The notes under the pieces: generated by a model
Seen by the model: only the letters and a program-made list of their open reading frames with translations
Databases searched by the model: none
What the model was told of the DNA's origin: nothing
NCBI GenBank assembly: GCA_958295665.1
Contig: OY282560.1
Span: 256,289,368-256,353,367, forward strand
DNA length: 64,000 nucleotides
Reading direction: 5' to 3'
Source: Tipula vernalis
Lineage: Eukaryota; Arthropoda; Insecta; Diptera; Tipulidae
Shown here: positions 54,942 to 64,000 of the stretch, piece by piece
Numbering within the stretch: the first letter of the stretch is position 1
Layout: each line of letters starts with the position of its first letter
Position numbers and translations under genes: made by a program

Positions 54942-56846
54942 ATGCAAATAAATCTACGAGTGCCGATTAAAACACCGGTACAGTTGGAAGACGAACTAGA
55001 GGTATTTAACAGTACTATTCAACAAGCAGCATGGGAAAGTTCTCCTGCTAGTCACACCGAATCCCGTAGGAATCAAAATTATCCTATTGAGGTCTTGGAG
55101 TTAGTTAGAGAGAAACGGAATACAAGAAAAACCTGGCAAAGGGCACGCGCCCCGGAAAACAAAAAAATTCTCAATTTTCTATGCAATAAACTAAAACAAC
55201 TTATAAAAGAAATTAAGAACGAAACTATTAACAAGTCCTTAAATGGTCTCACCGAATATAAAGATACTGATTACTCCCTTTGGAAAGCAACAAAGGGATT
55301 AAAAAGAACCAAAATGCATGTGCTGCCTATTATTATGGGGAAGGAATCTGGGCCAAAAGCGACAAGCAAAAAGCTATTTTATTTCCGGCTCACTTGGAAG
55401 ACACCTTTCAACCATTACCTAACACTTACAATAACACTTAGCAAAATTGATGAATATAATATTCAATGTGTAATATTACAGGAATTAAAATATGAGATCA
55501 AGTGTAATTTGAACGCAAAAAAAGCTCCAGGATATGATTTAATTACTGGACAAGTCGTAAAAGCCATTCCCGAGAAGGGACTACGAAAATTGGTTCAAAT
55601 TATCAATGCTGCCTTCAGACTAAAATATGTCCCACGACAATGGAAGGTTGCTGAAGTAATTATGATCCCCAAACCAGGCAAACCAGCGAACGATAAAAAG
55701 TCGTACAGACCGATTTCACTACTTCCTGTAATTTCAAAATTATTTGAAAAATCACTGCACAAGAGACACAAGCCAATAATAGAGATTCCACCACACCAAT
55801 TTGGATTTAGAGAAAATCACTCTACGATAGAACAAGTTCACAGAATAACGGATATATTCAAAGACGCACTTGAGAATAAGAAGATATGCTCCAGCATCTT
55901 CTTAGATGTAGCACAAGCTTTCGGCAAAGTTTGGCACCAAGGACTTGAATTTAAATTGCATCGAGATCTACCTAAGCAATTCTATCAAATTCTTAAATCT
56001 TATATCGCAGACCGACATTTCCGTGTAAAATATAACGGAGAGTACTCTGAACTAAAGAGAATATCAGCAGGCATACCACAGGGTAGCGTACTGGGTCCTA
56101 TATTGTACATCCTGTACACCAGAGATATGCCAAATACCGACGGTGCCACCATAGCAACATTTGCAGACGATACAGCTATTCTGGCGACTGGAAAGTGTAT
56201 ATCAGAAGCAACGACCAAACTTCAAAAAGCAACCGACACAGTGAGTAGTTGGAAAAAGAAAATGCGCATTAGCCTAAACAAAGCAAAATCGGTTCATGTA
56301 AACTTCACAAACCAGAAAGTTAACTGGATTCCAGTGAAACTTAATTCAATGCCGGTTCCAAATGCAAATACAGCTAAATACCTCGGCATGACTCTCGATT
56401 GCAAGCTTAGATGGAAAGAGCATGTTAAAAAGAAAAAAGAATAATTGAACATTAAATATAGGAAAATGTATTGGCTAAAAGGTAGAAACTCTGAGCTTAC
56501 AATACATAACAAATTGCTATTATATCAGCAAATACTTAAACCAGTATGGACCTACGGCATTCAACTTTGGGGTTGTACCAAGAAGACAAATGTACAAATG
56601 ATTCAATGTTTTCAAAACAAAGTGCTGCGTGGCATTGTAAACGCACCATGGTACATTAGAAATGATAACCTCTATAGGGACTTAAACATGGAATATAGAA
56701 GTGAAGAAATACAAAATCATGCAAAGAAACACATTCAGCGGATATCTCGGCACCAAAATGCAGACATACGAAGTTTGTTCGATAGCACCAATGCAGTAAG
56801 AAGACTTCAAAGGCAGAAACCTTTGGAATTGGGCAGTTGTATTTAA
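54942..56846 (+). pseudogene. Jockey copy 1 reverse transcriptase
   Basis: The frame is open from 54942 to TAA at 56442-56444, and the same frame continues to 56846. Motifs in order: LNAKKAPGYDLITGQVVK; SYRPISLLPVISKLFEKSL; IFLDVAQAFGKVWHQGL (motif A, where the usual AFDKVWH second Asp is Gly); AGIPQGSVLGPILYILYT; FADDTAIL (catalytic box, 56160-56171); YLGMTLDCKLRWKEHVK. After the stop, RNSELTIHNKLLLYQQILK and WTYGIQLWGC complete the C-terminal part. One in-frame stop plus the upstream frameshifts make it inactive. It is still well preserved. Confidence 0.88.
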
Positions 56847-57006
56847 TTAGGATAGAGACAAATAATTACTATGTAAATTCAAACGGGAGTAACCATTGGG
56901 CTACTGCCCGTCAAATGTGAATCTTCATTTAAGAAAGATAAATTACTAAATGATTTGTAAATCAGTTGTAATATTAAATAAAGGAAAAAAAAAACTGAGA
57001 ATATTG

Positions 57007-57399
57007 CTATTTTGTTATCTTCGATGCAAAACTTGTTTATGCTGCTTCAAAAACCTGCCATAATAATAATAATTCATATATAATTGCAACTAATGAACAA
57101 AATGTTTAAAAATATGAATTAATTGTTTCCTAAATTGACATTTTTGTAAAGTTAATAAATAATTAAAAAATTTATTTAATAATATATTACTCGCGTTTCA
57201 TTTGTATAAATTACATCGAATGACTGCTAAAGTCAATAACTATTATACTATATTGAATACACCATCAATAAAAATTGAAATGAAGAGTTCTTAGATATAA
57301 ATTTCGGTATTAGACATTTTGGTTTTTGCAGTAACATATTATCAAAATCGATAATTCTAGCTCCTTAAAAGGATGTATTTTATAGCTTATTTCACAGCA
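57007..57399. other. AT-rich DNA between Jockey copies
   Basis: Nothing recognised. Confidence 0.55.
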
Positions 57400-58020
57400 T
57401 GAAGGTGTGGCCTGAAGGACTTAACCACAAGTTACGAAATCTTGAGGAAAGAGAGGGTTTTCAGGATTAAGTTAGATGATACATTTTGTGAATTGAAAGA
57501 AATCAATGCAGAAGTTCCACAGGGCAGTGTATTAGGGCCGGTTTTATACCTACTATACACTTATGATCTTCCTACATTAGAAAACAACACAGTGGCAACT
57601 TTTGCAGATGATACTGAGATCTTAGCTGTTGGAAAAATCAACGAAGAATCAACACAGAAGTTACAATCAGCTATAACTCAAATATATAAATGGGCAAAAA
57701 GATGGAGAATAAAACTAAATGAAGCTATGAGAACACAGCTAAGTATCTCGGCATGACCCTGGATGCAAAACTACGATGGGAAGCACACGTCAAGAAGAAA
57801 AGTGAAGAATTAAGGCTTAAATACAGAAAAATGTATTGGCTGATGGGAAGGAACTCTTCTTTATCAACATACAAAAAGCTTCTACTTTATAAGCAAATAT
57901 TGAAACCGATTTGAACTTATGGATTCAGCTTTGGGGTTGTACCAAACAGAGGTAAATATCATCCAAAGATTTCAGAATATGGTATTAAGGAACATCGTTC
58001 ATGCACCTTGGTATGTCAGG
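57400..58020 (+). pseudogene. Jockey copy 2 RT fragment, left part
   Basis: It begins near KVWPEGLNHKL and continues with FRIKLDDTFCELKEI, AEVPQGSVLGPVLYLLYTYD and TFADDTEILAVG (FADD box intact). About 85-95 bp of coding sequence is missing at about 57731. It then reads TAKYLGMTLDAKLRWEAHVK and ILKPI followed by a stop, and WGCTKQ across a frame change, ending with VLRNIVHAPWYVR at 58020. BEL-2 starts at the next base. The rest of the copy resumes at 63911. Confidence 0.82.
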
Positions 58021-58027
58021 TTTTATT

Positions 58028-58044
58028 TGGTCTTTCGAGCCGGA
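58028..58044 (+). promoter_or_regulatory. tRNA-Tyr-like primer-binding site
   Basis: tggtctttcgagccgga complements the 3' end of an animal tRNA-Tyr (TCCGGCTCGAAGGA plus CCA, from memory) at 16 of 17 positions. It lies seven bases inside the element, where minus-strand DNA synthesis would start. Confidence 0.75.
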
Positions 58045-58192
58045 TCTAGTGAATTTATTGCCGAAACTAAACCGCGTGGGAGATTGCTGTACATCATTGC
58101 CTCGCTGATAACCTTTTTGGAGAAGTTCGCTGAATCCTAAAACCATAGAACCAGCCACTGAGCAGCACACAACTACATACAACAAATAATTG

Positions 58193-60304
58193 ATGAAAGG
58201 TAACATGGAAGCTCTTGTGAAAAGAAGATCAGTTATTAAAGGTCAGATAACCAAGCTGACCACCTACGCAAAAGCCTGTACGGATACAACCCCATTCGAT
58301 GAGATGCAAACCAGGTTGGAAAAACTTAAAGAGCACTATAAAAGTTTTGTGAGCATCGAGGACGAGATTTTTTCTCTCGATGCTGCAGTACAATCGGATA
58401 TTGATGGCGTCGATGAAAACTATTATTTTTGCGTAGCCACATTGCAACGACTAATGAGATCGAATATTCAAGGTCCAGCTGGCGGTTTGAATGAGAGTGT
58501 CCTCAATTCAAGCTCTTCAAGTGCTGCAGCAGATTTTAAGCTTCCGCGTTTAACATTACCAACCTTCAGCGGCAAGGCTCGAGAATGGCAGTCATTTTAC
58601 GACTTGTTCAAAAGCGCCGTACACGAAAACACAAGTTTGTCGCCTGCGCAAAAGTTTCAATATCTGATAGGCCAATTGCGGGGTCCAGCTGAAATACTAA
58701 TCCGCCACTTTCGTGTAGACGACGCTAGTTATATTGAAGCGTTTCAAAAACTCGTCAAACGCTATGACAGAAAGCGATGCATAGTAAATGAATTCATAGA
58801 GACCTACATCAAGCAAGCACCAATTACCAAACCTTCTGTTGAAACGGTAGGTCAAATGTACGACACTTGTGACGAAGTAATTCGTGGCCTAAAAACCCTT
58901 GGACCCAGTGCAGAGTCGAGAGATTGCTGGTTAGTTTACCTGGCTGAAAAAAAATTGGATGACGTTTCATTGCAGTTATGGCGACAGGAATCGTCAGAGC
59001 AAGATTTCCCAACGATCGAAATCTTTCTTAATTTCTTGAACAAGCGCATGAATTCACTAGAAGGCTTCAAAGTTCAACCCAAACCGGCCCAAACTAAGCA
59101 TTGTTCGCCTGCGAAAACATTTCTCACCGATACCAAACCGCTACCGAATTGTACACTATGCATCAATCAACAGCACCGTTTATGCGATTGCCCTAAGTTT
59201 ATCCAAATGAACTTAGAACAACGCAGGCAATACATAAATAAGAGTTCCAGATGTTTCAATTGTCTAGCGGAAGGGCATGGTGTCTTCAAGTGCAGATCTA
59301 AAGGAAGATGTCATCAATGTCAAAAGAGGCACCATTCACTAGTTCATTCTGAATCAATCATTCCAACAGTTTCGTCGAAACCAGAACCATCAAGCAGCAC
59401 TAACATTACAACACTGTTATCAACCTTTGATAATACTAAACCAGTCGATGCAAATATAGTCAAGAGTTTGCATTTATCACATCATGGTAAAAGTGAAGAT
59501 GCCTTGCTACCGACCGCAATGGTTGAAATTCGCGATGGATTCGGCAAATGGCTACCCTGCCGCGCTCTGCTGGATTCCGCATCAACGAGGTCATACATCA
59601 CTGAAAACTGTGCAACCCGTTTGAACGTTTCACGATCCAACGCTAGATTCAACATCAATACGTTAAATGGCGGAAAGGCTGGCTGTTCAAGAGGAGTATC
59701 CTCACTCTTGATGAGATCCAGAACAAATACACAATTCACCATCGATCTTACTACTTATGTAATTTCAAAGATAACGTCAAACCTGCCCTCTAAGCCCATC
59801 AACCGCGACCAATTGACGTACTTAAATCAATTGCAACTAGCCGATCCTAATTTCCATATGCCTGGCACAGTTGACCTTTTAATTGGGTGCGACAGATTTC
59901 TAGTTCTCTTATCTGATGGTCAGATAACAACTCGAGCAGATCAGCCTATTGCCCAAAACACAAAGTTAGGATGGATTGTAGGAGGTATTTACGAGGGAGG
60001 CGGTACGTCACACAAAAACATAACCTGTTTGACTGCCCAAGATGAAATTAATATCGACCGAACATTGAAGAAGTTTTGGGAGACGGAAGAATTACCAGCC
60101 GTCGAGCAATACACCGATGAAGAGAAATTATGTGTTGAACATTTCGACAAACACTTAAAAATTGAAAGTTCGGGAAAATTCACAGTCTCATTACCTTTCA
60201 AGCCTAACAAACCATTGTTAGGAGATTCATTCGCCCAAGCACTCAGGCGGTTCTACTCGCTGGAGCAAAAACTGTTGAAAAGCCCTGAACTCCATAACAA
60301 CTAA
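58193..60304 (+). pseudogene. BEL-2 Gag and aspartic protease
   Basis: ATG 58193 opens about 700 codons. First is a helical start rich in Lys/Glu, then the DUF1759 signature LPRLTLPTFSGKAREWQSFY (near residue 120), and the Gag body. Two zinc knuckles follow, CFNCLAEGHGVFKC (59252-59293) and CHQCQKRHHSLVH. A DUF1758 protease has the motif ALLDSASTRSYI (Asp at 59573), where Ala replaces the usual Gly of D-S-G. The frame then enters the RT N-terminus (EKLCVEHFDKHLKI) and meets TAA at 60302-60304. The same frame continues directly into RT. A single substitution seems to have made the stop. Confidence 0.9.
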
Positions 60305-62326
60305 ATCAAATTCATGACCGAATATGAATCGCTCGGTCATATGGAGCCGATACCAATAAATCAAATCGACCTACCAAACCATAACAGGTATTACTTACCG
60401 CATCATCCAGTAATAAAAGAAAATAGCACGACTACCAAGCTGCGCGTAGTTTTTGACGCGTCAGCGAAATCAACTTCAGGGGTATCGTTGAACGATTCAT
60501 TGATGGTCGGACCGACTGTACAACAAACACTGCTAGAGATTTTAATTAGATTCCGGAAGCATCGGTACATTTTTACAGCAGACATTGAAAAAATGTTCCG
60601 TCAGCTGTGGATCGAAAGATCAGACACGGACTACCAGCGTATTATTTGGCGTGGCTCACCGGAAACTTCCATCAACCAATACCGCCTTCTCACCAACACC
60701 TACGGCACGGCATCAGCCTCGTTTCTAGCTACTCAAGCTCTCAGGAAATTGGCACAACTACATCTCAAAAGCCATCCGAATGCATCGAAAGTGTTACTAA
60801 GAGATTTTTACATGGACGATCTCATGTCTGGGGCAGAGACACTCGAGGAAGCAAAGTCAATACAGATTGAATTGAACTCCCTTTTAAGACTCGGTGGATA
60901 TCATCTTCGCAAATGGGCGACTAATGATGCAAAACTCCTAGAAAGTATACCAGAAGACGATCGCGAAATTTCAACCAAATTAATATCAGTTCTGGGAATT
61001 AAATTTGATCCACGAGCCGATAGTTTTTCTTTCAAGGTTTGCCTGCCATCCACAGCCAATTTTACGAAAAGAAATTTGCTGTCCGAGGCTTCACGGATAT
61101 TCGATCCAATGGGATGGTTGTCGCCCGTAACAGTCAGAATAAAGATTTTATTCCAGAGTCTGTGGTTGCTGAAGCTCGACTGGGACGACCAACTTCCTGC
61201 TGATGTCAAAACCCATTGGGCAAGCATCCGTAGTAAATTGAATATGCTGGAAGAGTTGACCATACCAAGGTGGTTAAACTCAGCTACAACATTGCAGCTG
61301 TGTGGATTTGCTGATGCATCAAATGCAGCGTATGCCGCTGTCCTATACGCCCGCACTATAAACTCTGAAGGAAAAGTACTAATGAACATCGTTTCCGCGA
61401 AAACCAAGGTCGCACCAATAAAGTATATTACAACTGCGAGGCTAGAGTTATGTGCGGCTCTTCTACTCACCAGAATGCTAACACTGGTCATCAAATCGCT
61501 GGAGCTCGCAACGCCTCCAAAGGTATCCCTATGGTCTGATTCCACCACCGTCCTTGCTTGGCTGGCAAAACCACCTAGTAAAGGAAATATATTTGTGCTT
61601 AACCGAGTTACTGAGATATTAGATTCTACAAATGTTCAGCAATGGTCTTATGTTCCATCCAGAGAAAACCCGGCGGACTGCGCCTCCCGTGGAGTGCTTC
61701 CTGATGAACTTCTTCAAGATTTGAGGTGGTGGCAGGGACCAGACTGGCTGCGAGACGAACCAATTCAACCTCCAAAGCTTCGAAAAAAAAGAGAAGAAGG
61801 CGAGGGTGAAGCAACAACTAATTTTACCAAGGTGGAACCGGTAGACTTCAAAACTAAAGAAAACTCCGTAATCTCGGAACTTATTGAAAAGTTTTCAAGT
61901 GTCAACAAGTCAATTCGGATTTTTGCCTGGTTAAACCGGGCCAAGCACAATTTTCGCAATTTCAAAGCTCGAGATGTCGGTCCTTTAACAGTCGCAGATT
62001 TGTACGAGTCATACAAAATGATGGTGACAGACGCACAATTTTTAAGCTTCCCTGCCGAAATTAGCAACCTGCGCAATAACCTACCTTTGAACAAAGCGAG
62101 TACTATTTCATCACTATCCCCATTCCTAGACAACGCTGGAATTTTACGAGTGGGTGGACGCCTAGAATATGCAAAGGAACAATACGATCTAAAACATCCG
62201 ATAATCTTGTCTGGCAGTCACCGTATAGCACATAAACTAGTCCAAGAAGCACACTACAAGCATTTACATGCAGGACCAACCTTATTAACGTCAATTATCA
62301 GGCAACAGTACACCATAATCCGATGA
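60305..62326 (+). pseudogene. BEL-2 reverse transcriptase, RNase H, integrase zinc region
   Basis: The frame continues after the TAA with KLRVVFDASAKS, FTADIEKMFRQL (motif A, Asp at 60581) and DFYMDDLMSG (catalytic box 60809-60820). RNase H follows with CGFADASNAAYAAV (Asp at 61313), TARLELCAALL (Glu) and LWSDSTTVLAWL (Asp). The linker RENPADCASRG leads to the integrase H2C2 zinc region (HKLVQEAHYKHLHAG). TGA at 62324-62326 interrupts the frame. All catalytic residues of RT and RNase H are present. The domains copy the RNA into DNA in the particle. Confidence 0.9.
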
Positions 62327-63064
62327 AAACATTTAGTCCGACGAGTGATACACGACTGCATAAAATGCTTCCGGCAGAAGAAAGTTACACAAGAGCAACT
62401 AATGGGACAATTACCACCACCACGAGTCAATCTAATCAGGGCATTTTTGCAAACAAGCGTAGATTATGCTGGCCCATACACAATCAAAACCAACAAGGGA
62501 CGGAAGTTCTCTACCTATAAAGGTTATCTCGTAATATTCACATGTATGGCAACCAAGGCTATACATCTCGAATTGGCTACCGACATGACCACAGATACGT
62601 TTCTTGCAGCATTTAAACGGTTCCAGAACCGCCGAGGAATTTGCACGGATGTATATAGCGACAACGGAACCAATTTTGTAGGTGCCGCAAATGAATTAAG
62701 AAACTTTCAACAACTTTTAGCACGGGAAAAAGAGCAAATTACCAACTGGGCGACAACAAATAACACAAAATGGCATTTCGTACCTCCGGCATCGCCGCAC
62801 TTCAATGGCCTGTGTGAGGCAGCAGTAAAGTCTGTCAAATTCCACTTGCGACGTGTGCTCGGCCAAGCTACGCCGAGATATGAGGAGTTAAATACACTTT
62901 TGACTCAAATTGAAGCTCTGCTTAATTCTCGACCTCTATGCGAGTCACTAGAAGAACACATTGAAACCCTAACACCAGCGCATTTTATTATCGGACAACC
63001 CATTACAACAGTACCAGAGCCAGATATCACACACTTAAAAATCAACCGCTTGTCCCGTTGGTAG
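62327..63064 (+). pseudogene. BEL-2 integrase core
   Basis: In the same frame after the TGA: VRRVIHDCIKCFRQKK (second half of the H2C2 zinc site), TSVDYAGPY (first Asp, 62462-62464), VYSDNGTNFVGAA (second Asp, 62660-62662) and NGLCEAAVKSV (Glu, 62816-62818). LNSRPLCESLEE and TPAHFIIGQP follow, before TAG at 63062-63064. The three acidic catalytic residues are intact, which contrasts with BEL-1. The integrase would insert cDNA. Confidence 0.9.
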
Positions 63065-63388
63065 ATGACACAGCAAATGTTCCAGCATTTCGCTAGAAGG
63101 TGGCAGGCGGAATATCTCACTTCTTTAAATCGGTTGTCAAAGTGGCGATTGAAACACAACAATATTAAAGTTGGCGACTTAGTTGTTTTAAAGGACGACA
63201 ATATTCCACCAGGGCAATGGGCACTGGGTCGCATTACTGACATACATCCTGGCCGAGATGAAATCGTTCGTGTGGTCACAATCAAAACATCAAGAGGACA
63301 ATTCAAACGGCCAATCACAAAAATTTGTCTGCTTCCAATAATTGACTCATCTAATTCGTCAACGGCGGCGGCATGTCTGGAATTATAA
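63065..63388 (+). pseudogene. BEL-2 DUF5641-like C-terminal domain
   Basis: It continues the same frame after the TAG with QQMFQHFARRWQAEYL, LKHNNIKVGDLVVLKDDN and PPGQWALGRITDI, then IKTSRGQFKRPITKICLLP and TAA. This is the normal end of BEL/Pao Pol. No envelope-like gene follows. Confidence 0.85.
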
Positions 63389-63910
63389 TAATTTGTGATT
63401 ATTATGAAGAAACCTAACCAACTTACCTCATCTAAATCGTCAATCAAAAAATCTAACCAAATACCTAAGTTGACAGTCGATTATTGTTTTGGTAGATTTG
63501 ACATTACCGATTGATTAATGAAGCGATCTACTTTATCGATAATGTAATAATTTGTAATTTGTATAACAGCTGATCTTACTGTCATCTATGATTGAATAGT
63601 TAAACAATTGTTTATTCAGCTCTTTTAATTATTTAATATTGCCGCGGTTTTGTCGTATTTGCTACCTTTAGTTTTATGACAAAAAAAGAAGCGAATTTTT
63701 TCTCGTCTCACTTTTTTTCCAACTATAGAGTTGCAAACATCTATTATTCAAGTAATAAGAAATTGTGCTCTCATTTTGTTTTCCAAATAACAAACTGAAT
63801 AATCAATTCAATTAAAAATCATTGTGGAGATAATTAATAAATTATAATATTAAATTAAAACAAAGTTGTGTTTCTGTTCTAATAAAAGTGGAATTACAAT
63901 CTATACAAAC
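63389..63910 (+). other. BEL-2 3' non-coding region and probable 3' LTR
   Basis: 522 bp without a gene. It holds a purine run (aaaaaaagaagcga at 63682-63695) that could be the polypurine tract, and an aataaa at about 63880. The end is tacaatctatacaaac. With no second LTR for comparison, the start of the LTR cannot be fixed. Confidence 0.5.
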
Positions 63911-64000
63911 AATGACCTTCATATGAACCTTAAAATGAACCTCATCTTAAACGAAATCCAGGAAAAAGCACGGAGACATGAAGAAAGGCTCCGCCAACAT
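63911..64000 (+). pseudogene. Jockey copy 2, right part
   Basis: It resumes directly with NDLHMNLKM and NEIQEKARRHEERLRQH, matching the Jockey copy 1 C-terminal region from 56660 on (NDNLYRDLNM, EEIQNHAKKHIQRISRHQ). It continues beyond the window. Confidence 0.8.

Larger units (their letters stand above)
53802..56992 (+). mobile_element. Jockey copy 1, 5'-truncated, with poly(A)
   Basis: AACTGAGAATATTG is duplicated at 53788-53801 and 56993-57006, flanking a LINE. The LINE starts in the ORF1 zinc-knuckle region and ends with an A run at about 56985-56994. ORF1 end, endonuclease, RT and C-terminal region follow in order. It is the most complete copy of the family in the window. Confidence 0.92.
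58021..63910 (+). mobile_element. BEL-2: nearly intact BEL/Pao element without a 5' LTR
   Basis: It begins at a primer-binding site and carries gag, protease, RT, RNase H, integrase and a DUF5641-like end in one reading frame with only three stops. A 3' non-coding region follows, up to the resumption of Jockey copy 2 at 63911. The Jockey codons on either side (AGG at 58018-58020, AAT at 63911) are adjacent in copy 1, so no Jockey base is lost. No target duplication and no 5' LTR are visible. Confidence 0.88.

Noticed and set aside
63065..63910. Envelope gene of a BEL retrovirus
   Set aside because: No ORF with signal peptide or membrane segment follows the DUF5641-like domain.

Overview
This window reads as AT-rich insect nuclear DNA. 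The evidence is its repeat content: BEL/Pao, Jockey, CR1-like and RNase H-bearing LINEs, mariner, Tc1, PIF/Harbinger, a tRNA-derived SINE and a CCTAA-type LINE tail. Coding pieces use the standard code and splice-like signals are present. I cannot name the species; a fly or another holometabolous insect would fit. I recognise no complete ordinary host gene. Nearly everything that can be named is mobile or tandem DNA.

Layout. 0-6 kb holds inverted and tandem repeats: a near-perfect palindrome (570-1036), a 180-bp tandem array (1099-1786), a 0.67-kb inverted duplication (2502-3170 / 4240-5304) whose right arm carries a 381-bp MITE, and an element with perfect 54-bp inverted ends (5525-5909). 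6-17 kb is gene-poor, with a PHD-like mini-ORF, PIF/Harbinger remnants, a hairpin and a SINE. 17.5-20.4 kb is a complete DNA transposon: 165-bp TIRs starting CACGGTG, a 4-bp AAAG duplication, and a 567-codon ORF with a RAG1/Transib/CMC-type catalytic and zinc signature. 22.6-26.6 kb is a 163-bp satellite with a head-to-head inversion and a 10-unit higher-order repeat. 28.4-33.9 kb is a decayed BEL/Pao copy on the minus strand. 36.7-42.7 kb holds two minus-strand LINEs and a Jockey copy split by a Foldback-like element with a 10-bp target duplication. 43.4-44.4 kb has a TATA-like box and a tiny ORF. 47.3-57 kb packs a 5'-truncated LINE with a CCTAA tail, a dead mariner, a Tc1 element with an apparent in-frame intron, and a 5'-truncated Jockey with a 14-bp target duplication. 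57.4-64 kb is a second Jockey copy interrupted by an almost intact BEL/Pao element that begins at its primer-binding site without a 5' LTR.

How the parts relate. At least four copies of one Jockey family act as landing pads. Mariner sits beside copy 4, the Foldback-like element and a MITE split copy 3, and BEL-2 splits copy 2. The insertion order can therefore be read from the nesting. The RAG1-like transposon is the most interesting system. The Tc1 intron, the higher-order satellite, the Foldback-like element and the LTR-less BEL junction come next.
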